A stretch of 64,000 nt of DNA, taken from NCBI GenBank assembly GCA_914767715.1, contig OU612065.1, positions 11,222,001-11,286,000 on the forward strand. The letters run 5' to 3'. Below the pieces are notes generated by a model, which did not search any database, had not been told where the DNA came from, and worked only from the letters and a program-made list of their open reading frames with translations. Position numbers and translations under genes: made by a program. The DNA comes from Membranipora membranacea. Lineage: Eukaryota; Bryozoa; Gymnolaemata; Cheilostomatida; Membraniporidae. Positions 1 through 9,300 of this stretch are shown piece by piece; the first letter of the stretch is position 1, and each line of letters opens with the position of its first letter.

Positions 1-1089
1 GGAGCGATGATAGTGTCAGACCATAAAGAACAAGACGTTGACTTCAATGACACTTTAATTACTGTATGTAGTCATGCATTGTACAGATTTAATGGAGACA
101 GGGAGCGACGCTGTCAACAAAATGGCGAGCTAACTGGTGAACCTCTCAGATGTTATGCAGAATGTGAGTTACTCTTGGACCAAACCACATGATAACTGAT
201 AATAAATCGCTACATTGTACAACAACTGTCTAGCCTCTTGGAGATTAAAGTTAACCTTGTAAAAAGCAAATCTCAGACACAATAATTGTAACTGTGCTCA
301 CTGCAAGATCAGGATAGGGAAAAGTTATAATGGAAAGGTAGTAATAGTGATGTGAAAGTAAAAAGTTCTGATTGGTGCTGCGATTTATCCTGACCTACGC
401 ATCTATGAAATTTTTGTTGGGCATCAGCGTGATGCATTCTACCATCTGAACATCATGGTTTGAGGCAGTATAATGAAAGATAAATCTTAAAAATATACCT
501 TATCTATCTTTCTCTTTCTCCCTCAGTAATACCATGTCCATTACCAGACTTTAACAGTAGCGCCACTCATCTTTGGACCATGAATCGGAAAAGACTGGAA
601 TTTCAATGTCTGGACAAGTATTTCCATGTTTATGGTGATATGGTGATGGATTGTTTGCCAAATGGTACCTGGATTGGTGAGGCACTTGTATGCGGAGGTG
701 AGTGTCTATGTTTTTTTTTCAGATTTTCCATCTCCCTTAAAAATATGAGATCAAGTGGTACAGAAGGCGAAGGCTTATTACACCAAAACCCAAAGTTATG
801 TGTGAACCAAAAGATCTAAGGGTGTGTAATATGTATAATGTATTTAGGTAAAACATCTCTATCTTTTACTGCAATATTGTATAAGTATCAGACACTCCTC
901 ATCTACATTTTGCCATTATTCTAGCCAATGGAGACTGGTCTGATTGGGAGCCCTGGGATAATTACTGCTCAATCGTCCACACTAGAACAGCCCAAAGACA
1001 GCGTACATGTACAAACCCAGCCCCAAGCCTCGGTGGTGCATCCTGTCCTGGCAACAAAGACATTGACTATGACTACATTCCTTGTCTTG
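1..1089 (+). CDS. Sushi (CCP) / thrombospondin type-1 mosaic protein, partial (5' end outside window)
   Basis: Three exons read in one continuous phase: <1-163, 527-697 and 925-1089, each followed by a GTGAGT donor and the last two preceded by pyrimidine-rich AG acceptors. The first encodes the end of a sushi module (NGDRERRCQQNGELTGEPLRC). The second is a whole sushi-like module with cysteines in IPCPLPDF, FQCLDKYF, MDCLPNGTW and LVCGG. The third starts GDWSDWEPWDNYC and contains RQRTC and GGASCPG, the hallmarks of a thrombospondin type-1 repeat. Known proteins with these modules are secreted or membrane-anchored adhesion or complement-like molecules. The start, signal peptide and domain count lie upstream of the window. 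The last exon ends in phase 1 with a donor, so more coding sequence should follow, but I could not identify another exon before the next gene at 2001. Module identity is solid; the specific gene is not recognised. Confidence 0.75.
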
Positions 1090-2000
1090 GTGAGTGAGCG
1101 AACTATTGCTGGTTGCAATAGTATCAATGCCCAAGATATATCATTGACTTTAAATCTGATTGGACTTGTTCAAGTTACCCGCTGCAATTTTATGTGAGAA
1201 CAACTGGAAGGTAAAATTCTTTCCATATCTGTTTTGTTAATCCGGTGAGCCAATTCACATAACCATTTAAATTAATTAAAAAGGTAGATGGGTATGTGAA
1301 TACAGGATACACTGGATTGTTATTAATAAGTCGAAGTAAATCCCAATTATGGTGATCCATCCAGAGTACTGGGTCAGTCTTCTTCATGCTTTTCCCTTCT
1401 CATCACATTCCTTCTATTCTGTCATTATAATCTATGCATGTGTATCTAATATAACGGCATGTGTCTGATTGCCTGCCTGTGATTGCCTGCCTGTGATTGC
1501 CTCCCTGTGATTGCCCGCTTGTGATGCCTGCGCTTGATCAAGGAGTTAGAGCCTGCGTTTGATAGTCTGCGTGTGATTGCCTGTGTGCAATGAAAGCCAA
1601 CAAGATACAACGGTTTTTATGTTGATCAGCCTGGAGCCTCATCTATAGACTGTGTCAGTTCAATCTATATGTGTCTTGAACAACAATTTTGCTACTTCTG
1701 AGTATTTGAAACATAGAAAACTTAATAGAAAACTTAATAGAATACTTTTGATGGGGAAAACTCAGAAGCCACACCCATAATATCAGAAGTATCTCTCACA
1801 TTGTTGAAGGTCCAACATGACCACCTTGTTATGGTTATGGAACCTGAGCTTGTAAACAATACATGATACTGCTTTTCATTTTCCTAAAGTTTGTTTCTTT
1901 AGCTGTAGAGATGAGGTACTGCAGTGTTCCTTGAATATCACAAATAGCATGTGACATTGCTGATCATTTCTGCTTTTCTTGTGAATGTCATTTGGCTACC
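1090..2000. other. Non-coding interval between sushi/TSP1 exons and GLYCTK
   Basis: No recognisable coding exon was found here, although the phase-1 donor at 1090 predicts at least one downstream exon of the preceding gene, which could be short and divergent. The only clear structure is the degenerate tandem repeat at about 1456-1590, annotated separately. The rest is AT-rich and looks like intron, 3' UTR and the GLYCTK upstream region. Confidence 0.5.
1456..1590. repeat. Degenerate tandem repeat, unit about 15 bp
   Basis: The unit TGTGATTGCCTGCC recurs with small changes (GTGATTGCCTCCC, GTGATTGCCCGCT, GCGTGTGATTGCC) for roughly 130 bp. Copies are adjacent without unique spacers, so this is a minisatellite and not a CRISPR array. 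Confidence 0.75.
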
Positions 2001-5000
2001 ATGCCTCTCAGAGTTTTCTTCAGAGGGAGATTACTTTCAGCACTGCAACTGAGATTTCTGAACTCATCTCTCAGATGTTTCAGCTCTGTACCTGCAGTTG
2101 AGCTAGTCAACCCATCCCCAAGAGCTAAAAGTAAGTCATAGTCATTAGTTTAGTGGGTGTACCATCCATGCGTACAGGTATTGTTCACACAGTTCGGTAC
2201 ATGCGAAAAGGTATGACATGATATGACAATTGACATGTAATTTTTGTTATGGTTGTCAAAAAACTGAAGGTAGACACTCTGTGATGGTTTTATAGCTGCG
2301 GAGGTATCAACAGTATTTTATGGCCAGATCACAGCGGTAGAATTTTTGTTCTGTGCCTTGGTCCACTGTGATAAGGACCTATGGAATGGCAATGGTTTCA
2401 ATAACAGGTCCTACTCATCATGCGCAATTTAGTCAATGTTTAGCCATGTTTTCTACCGTTACATTCGTACCTATTCTGCAATATGATTTTCAATGATACA
2501 TATTGATGGGATCTGTTTGAAGTTGATTATAGTGACTTACCGGCCATAGCTCTGAAGCTCTACCAGACGGGCATAGAAGAGGTTAGTTCCACTGAGATGC
2601 TAAAGAACACATTAAAATTCAACAAGAGTGAGAAGACTCTGGAGGTAAGTTTCTCAACTGCATATCTCTTACTCAAACATTGCATTGTGAGGCTAGTAAA
2701 GCATTGAACGTTGAATATGAATGTTACCTTCACCAACTGAGACAGAGTCAGAAATGCAAGTGTTGCGAAATGAATAAACAACTCTTTATCTGCATTATAT
2801 GAAATCCGCTCCCACAACACCTGGTTCTGTTAAGTGGCATTGGGTCTTTACATAATGACCATATCCTTTGGGTAGTAGTGCCCAGCTGTGCCATGCGATA
2901 GATAAAGGTGTATCTTGTTGTTGATGTATCTTTCTTACACTGTCTGTTTTTCAGGCTCTCAACAAAAACGATCGCAACAACCCAGGCGAAGTAAATATGT
3001 TTTGTGGCTTCAGATTTGAATTTTGTTTCCATTGTGTTGTGAAAATCGTGGTCCACCATGAGTGTTGTGATTTTTGTTACAGATCTACTGTAATGATTTC
3101 ATTCTCAAGCAGGTAAGTAGTTATATAACTTAGAGTTAGATTTAGTGCACTTATGCCTGCTTACTTTAATATATTACAAACATAAAGATTTAGATTTGTT
3201 TCCAGAATACAGGGAGGCATCTTGCAATATAATTTTTCATAATAATGGACACTACTATATACTAAATACAGTCATGTTGTTTGTCTGCAATGACTGAGCC
3301 GTGTCGATAGCCTTTGACCTTCATTCTCTTCATTTTATTTCTGTAGCATCAGCCTTATAATTTTGAGAGCAGTAAGGTAAATGACTTTCTCTCTCGTCAA
3401 ATTCTACTGGTGTCGGGCTTTTCCATTCATGCTTTTATAATAGCAAGATTTTTGCACCTCGGCCCTTCATGAACCAGACAGTAAATTTTCCTCAGCTCAA
3501 ACGCAATTTCCAAAAATCACTTATGGTGCTGTACCATATGGTTTTGAAATTGATCTTGGGCTAGTGTAGACATATCTTGGAGATCAAACTTAATGCTTCT
3601 GCTTAATATACTACAAAACATTCAAGATTCGCCACACTACATATTACATATACACATTTTATACACCTGCTTCTATGCCTCTACTTCTTCACCTTATTGA
3701 CTCTGGTGTTTTTGGCTAAGCATGTACCTGTTTAATCCCTGGTCTGTATAAAAATCTTTAAAAAACTGGTATTAGGAGTGACTTTTCTCATTATTCAATT
3801 TTACTGGATTTGAAAGAAATGATGAGGCCATTTTATCCAAGCTACAATCGAAAAGAAGGAAATTGAGCAATAGGAAATTTGGTGGCTGGTGACAGATTTT
3901 CATTCTATCACCAACTTTGCCCATGAAGTGACCAAATTGTTAGCTTTACACTGAGCAAAACTGTCAAGTCATCATTCATCATCGATGGTACATTTGATAG
4001 ATATAGTATCTCTTTTCTATACTCTCTATTTATTACTAGCAGTATAGCCTTCATTCAATTATATGTTCATAATAATAATATGTAAATTTTGGTATATTGA
4101 TTACTCTTTAATTATCATCATCAATTTTCAACTGCTAATTTTGTCACAGGAATAAGTCAGATGCTTCAATTTTGCGTTTCAAACCAAACCCTCTGCGACT
4201 CCATTCTGACTACTGTTACAGAATACTTGATCCGTTAGCTGCTGCCCCCTCCCCTATTTACAGCTTGTAACACTGCTTTGTAATTGGTAGTTTTTCGATC
4301 TATCACTTGAATATGTGTGAGAGATTGGCTATAACAAAGTTTTTACCTCTGGTTTGAAGGCGGACAGATGAACCATAAGTTGGGCATCAAGGAAACATGG
4401 CTTTAATATCTCCATACTTGACAATTGCAATATCCCTGTGTTCCTTACCCAGTAAAACAAGTGAAGGGATACAACTATCTCATGAAGACAACTTAGTTCA
4501 GTACTAAATTCTAGATTTTGCTCGTATTCCATGTACCCATGCATGTAGCTTGCGTTTTCAATGTGTGATCTGTGTGGCATGTTGTGAAAAGGGCTCGGAT
4601 TAAATTGAATTTGCTTCTTTTACCATACCTCCACAAACATGTCCTTTAGTAATCAGGAAAGTGGTTCACATTTAGCAGGGTGGTCAGATTCTATTTCTTC
4701 TTTATTTGTATTTGTCTGGTGTTCAGGGTGGCTTACACCACTTTCCTACATGTAATCGGAAACAATTCTGAATGTGATACAAGATGTGCCATGTGAGCCT
4801 CTCTAACATCTGGAGGTTTTGATGATATGCTACCTCGTACATATGATAAACATATTTTTGATGAGACAATTCAAATGTAAGAGGAAAATAATACAAGCTG
4901 ACTTTGTAGGATTCCATTCCATTCCATTTATTTTACAAGTTCTATCACTAATTTGTGTTTAGGTGGTAAAGCAGAGTTTTCACATAGACAGGAATGTCTA

Positions 5001-8000
5001 TGTCGTTGGGATAGGGAAGGCAGTGACAGGTATGTGCCGCTCTGTGGAGGAACTTCTCGGTGATGACATAGTCAGAGCTCTGGCAGTGGTGCCCGCAGGA
5101 ACAATCCGGCTACTGCAAGAAAGAGAAAAATAGTAAGAATTCAATCACTTATTGTGTTCAGAAATGCAGATATATACTTCACTATTGTATTTATGAAGTC
5201 TCTTAACCCCATGTCAGATAGGATTAAAATCGAGTGCATTCATCATCAATTATTGGTTTTTTGTGTAACCTGTCTGGTTAGGTGCATCATCAAGTGAACA
5301 AAAAGGATCAAAGATTTTGATGGACATTATTTCAGTTTCAAGCAAGTTTTCAAATTCTCATCGATTCTCAAACACAAACACCCATATGTACCAAATCCTT
5401 TTGTGCTTTCCTCACAGTCATCTAATACCCAGCTCGAAGTTTGAAATAATATCTGCTGGGGATGGTAGCTTGCCGGATCACTCCTCGCTTGAGGCGGCGA
5501 AAACAGTGACTGAACTACTCTCAACACTAACCAAAGAAGACCTGCTTATCACTCTTATATCTGGTTTGTATCTTTTTTCATGTACCTAAAATGTGTTGAT
5601 ATTATTGTCCTTATGTTAAGTGAACACATAGATTTGATAATGAACTAGTTACTAGATCAAACTTGATCCAATTTGCTTGTGTTGGAGTTGCCCCCTCTAC
5701 ATATGTCAGTAATGGGGGCAACTCTGACGCTGGCAAATTGGATCAAATTTAATGTAATATAAAACATAGACAGGACACCATATACAGAAAATGTGAGGCA
5801 GTGTGTAGGAGCATTGGTGCTATCACTTATATGCAGTCCACGGCCCAGGTTTTTGGGTGGGTAATCAATCAATTTCCGCTGGATTTTAAGATTTTTAATT
5901 TGTAATATCTTCAGCGGTTTTGATCGAGCTACCATGGAAAAATCTTGAGTATGGACTGCTAATCAACGATAACACCAATGCTACAACACCCTGTCTTTCT
6001 TCAGCTGTGTATGGTATTCTGTCTAGGATTAAATTATTATTAAGTCTAAGAGTGAACATGATTTCTTTGTTTGGACCTCTATCTAAGCTACCAATATTAA
6101 ATTTAAATATACAAATGCATTGATAGCAACAGGAAGAACAGAAGATAGATTTCTTACATACAAGTGCATGGCTTAATTGCTATGCAAAACACTTATAGAT
6201 TGGTTTTTATCACATTTACCTGATCATCCTCCTATTGTCGATTCTTGCATTTAGGAGGAGGTTCTGCTCTAACTACTTATCCAAAGCCACCACTTACATT
6301 GGACGACAAGATACTTGTCACAAAGCTCATGAAATACCATGGAGTTACCACTCTTGAACAGAACACTGTGCGAAAGAATCTCAGCTTAATCAAGGGAGGA
6401 GGACTGTCAAGTACAGCTGCTCCCGCACAGGTAATCCAAAATGCTAACGCTTAGACCTGAGATCATGTTTGTTCAAACTGTCTGCAACAGGAGAGACTTT
6501 TTAGCATCGAAACATAAAACAACTAATCCACTGATTTAGCATGAAATGCAAGTCATTTTCTGCTATGTAGATCATCTCGCTGGTACTAAGCAATCTGCCT
6601 CACAACCAATCAGCGGAAGTAGCCAGTGGGCTGACAACTCCTGATAGTTCTACACCGCAGCAGGCACTGGAGATACTGAGGAAGTATGAAATAGATGATA
6701 AGGTAAGATATCACTTTCAATACATAACCATATGATTATCGTCCTCAGCGTATCACAATCATTTTGTTTCACAGGAGAGTTAAGACTATTGATATATATT
6801 CATATCAATGGTTAGGACTTCTACTATTGATGACCGACCACAAAGGAAAGCATGGTTTGAATTTATATATTTTAGATTCCGCCCTCGGTGATGAAATCAC
6901 TTCAAAATGACATCAAAGAATCAGCTGATGCAAAGTTATATCGAGAGATGGGGATACCAAACTCATTCGATAGTGGGCCCAAACCCAGACATGACACCTC
7001 CAACACAATAAACATCATGACTGGCTCTGATGAAATTGCTGTCGGAGCAATTCTGAGCCAATGTGCAAAATTTGGTGAGAATTGTAAACACTAGACAAGA
7101 TTTAGTCTTATGGATTTTAATGTGCGCAGAAAGTCATTGCAGGTTTCAAATCAGAAGGTTTGCTGGAAAGCCAGCCTCCTCCATATTTTGTTGCTTATAC
7201 AAAGAAAAACATTGGTGCGATATCTCGTTGCATGGCTGTGTCAATTGTTTTATAAGGGAGATGCATCATTTTGTTTTAAGAGATACCAGCTTGTGCAGTA
7301 ACACACTCTGCAAAAGACCCAGGTACTAAAGAGACAGGACGCCTTTTCTCTTACATAGCGCAGTATGTGGCATACATACTAAAAAGATTGAGCAATACGA
7401 AGTCTGACAACAATCTGGTTAGAACTGAACTAGAATGCATACGCAGTAAGTGCAAACACTACACATGGTTTTTTCTGTGGCAACTAAGGGATGTGTTATT
7501 TGTCACTGTTGTTGTACCAACTGCTAAAACATGATTAAATCAGGTTTGATGAATCTGATTGGCATAGGGAAATAGAATTTGTAAATGTAATTCACTTTTT
7601 ATTTAGCTGCTCTCCAGCAATCTTTACATGAATATAAGATGGATACATATACATATTCAATTTAGCGCACTCCTGTACAAGGTAGGAGTGGGCAAGCTAG
7701 ACTATTGTCCAGAGAGCTCACCTCCTGCAGCAGCAGCATGGGTAGTGGCTGGGATTCGAACCTGCAACTCTCAGATTGAGATGCTCGAATCCTAACCACT
7801 ACGCCACCCTGCCCTAACCACTACACCACCCTATATTTAATTGTAAACTTTTTGGTACGATTCAAAACAAATATTGTAGTACTAGGTTGTGCACTCTTCA
7901 CAACACTTATGGGTTTGTTTTATAATTTGAGTGCTCCTGCTACTACCCAATATAAAAGAAAAGAAAATCGAATTTAATAAAACATTTTCACCCCTTTCCA

Positions 8001-9046
8001 CTCCAACAGTGGGCGTGACAAAGTCGGAGCTGAATGATATTGCAAGAGCTGCTGAGGATGGTAAGAATATGAGAAGACCCGTGTGCTTGATATTTACTTC
8101 CGAGATTACAGTAGAACTCCGAGGTAGAGGAGGAATGGGCGGGCCTTGCCAGGAGGTTGCGCTGGCTACTGCCATAGCATTGAGGAAGAGACACAAAGAG
8201 TCCGAGACATTCAGGGTAGGCAACGCAAGAAATAATTCACAAATTACATTCCAAGGTCAATGTAAACTTGTCTCCGCAAATATATTTGAGTATGTTATCC
8301 AGGCGCCATCGAGACTAGACCCCAGATGGGCTTGATTTTTTAAAACCTGATTTTCCCTTCAAATAGAAGACCGTGCCTCTGCAGTTTGTGCGAGTGGCCA
8401 AGTGCTCCATGGCATTGATCATAAAAGCCGAAACACCACAATACCATGAATTTCAAACATTTGAAATTGCATTTCTGTCGAAGTCCAGCACTTTGATAGA
8501 TCAGCTTATTTTGGCCTGAGGGCGCTGACAATAATGATGTCACCTAGCTTTCTTACACGACAACAAACCTATGCTGTACTAAGCACACTTCATGCTCGAC
8601 TCTGAATGCGGTGAAATAATCAGGTTTGTGTTTGCTTCTTTGAATGAATAAAATATTCTCCAACATCCATCTGCATTACCAAGACTGCAACGATTTGTTT
8701 GAATGTTAGCTTATTATGGCATTCAAAAGTATTGCACAAACTTGTTGTAATGAGGCAATTTCTTAATAGGACTTTATTTGTTTAGGCATGTGATGTACAG
8801 TTGTTCAGTATCGACAGTGATGGACGGGATGGTAGTACTGATGTTGCTGGAGCCATAGCAAACTGTGATCAAGCCGACCAACTGGTCAATGGTCATGATG
8901 CCGAGTACTATTTGGCCAACAACGACTCATATGCATTTTATGCTGGGCTAGAAAATGGCAAATTCCAAGTAGACACTGGGATCACTGGCACTGATATTCA
9001 AAACTTTCAGCTTTTGATAATTAGAGATAAGTCCATCGACATGTGA
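2001..9046 (+). CDS. GLYCTK: Glycerate kinase (MOFRL family), GLYCTK
   Basis: Phosphorylates D-glycerate in serine and fructose catabolism. Thirteen exons: 2001-2130, 2523-2644, 2955-2990, 3083-3112, 3347-3376, 4963-5132, 5418-5563, 6255-6430, 6571-6702, 6876-7074, 7290-7445, 8010-8215, 8786-9046; total 1794 nt, 597 residues. The first 35 residues are rich in Arg, Leu and Ser with no acidic residue before Glu38, consistent with a mitochondrial presequence. Family landmarks are VVGIGKAVTGM, ISGGGSAL, LSLIKGGGL and, near the C-terminus, DSDGRDGSTDVAGA and DTGITGTD. Exons 3-5 are 30-36 nt microexons, all phase 0, and are the least certain part. The join 7074/7290 was chosen because it aligns with the family without gaps. 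The MOFRL motifs are divergent: the usual GGRNQELAL reads GGPCQEVAL. The protein is longer than the human one (about 523 residues, from memory). An AATAAA lies 38 nt past the stop. Confidence 0.88.
5663..5746. repeat. Hairpin-forming inverted repeat in GLYCTK intron 7
   Basis: The left arm starting TTGATCCAATTTGC and ending GTTGCCCCC is mirrored by a right arm starting GGGGGCAACTC and ending GCAAATTGGATCAA. Arms are about 33 nt with a few mismatches around a loop of about 18 nt. It could be a small MITE remnant. Confidence 0.7.
5762..6035. repeat. Imperfect inverted duplication of about 95 bp in GLYCTK intron 7
   Basis: The segment at about 5762-5860 (minus strand) and the segment at about 5925-6030 (plus strand) are related, sharing CACCAATGCT, TGGACTGC and CTGTCT in register. 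Both read without stops as similar peptides: KNLGRGLHISDSTNAPTHCL on the minus strand and KNLEYGLLINDNTNATTPCL on the plus strand. I do not recognise the peptide. It may be a decayed mobile-element ORF or an inverted exon copy. Confidence 0.5.
7598..7832 (-). mobile_element. tRNA-derived SINE (minus orientation) in GLYCTK intron 11
   Basis: Read on the minus strand, the element has a consensus pol III B box GGTTCGAATCC at 7762-7752 and an A box TGGCGTAGTGG at 7806-7796. The roughly 33-nt gap between them is as in a tRNA gene. A non-tRNA body follows and ends in a short A-rich tail near 7600. A partial second copy of the head (CTAACCACTACACCACCCT) abuts it at 7814-7832. The D/anticodon portion is not a good cloverleaf, so this is a retroposon and not a functional tRNA. 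Confidence 0.72.
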
Positions 9047-9300
9047 TTACATCAGTTCATCAATTGAGAATCTATGTAGCAATAATAAATACATCAGGTA
9101 CACTTTTTAGCACTAATATCTAGGCATAGAAGTCAATTTCTGCATGATTGCATGCGATACCAGCAGTGTCATGATTGTTTTTCACTTTTAGTCTCGATCC
9201 TTAACAACAAGATGGAATGTGTCAGGTTTCTATTTTTTTATATCTTGTATTGATGGTATAATACAAGGAAAAAACCAGTGATAACAGTCAAACATCAGCT
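9047..9300. promoter_or_regulatory. Convergent 3' interval of GLYCTK and RPL37; poly(A) signal at 9084-9089
   Basis: Only 254 bp separate the GLYCTK stop from the RPL37 stop on the opposite strand. A canonical AATAAA at 9084-9089 lies 38 nt after the GLYCTK stop and is its likely polyadenylation signal. I saw no clear signal for RPL37 on the minus strand, so the two 3' UTRs may overlap. Confidence 0.5.

Noticed and set aside
1456-1590. Candidate CRISPR-like repeat array
   Set aside because: Repeats are adjacent with no unique spacers and the context is a spliced eukaryotic gene region.
7140-7250. Possible GLYCTK exon after ATTGCAG (GFKSEGLLESQPPPYF)
   Set aside because: It runs into a stop with no usable donor, while joining 7074 to 7290 gives a gap-free match to the glycerate kinase family.
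7752-7806. Functional tRNA gene
   Set aside because: A and B boxes are present, but the acceptor and anticodon stems do not pair and a SINE body follows.
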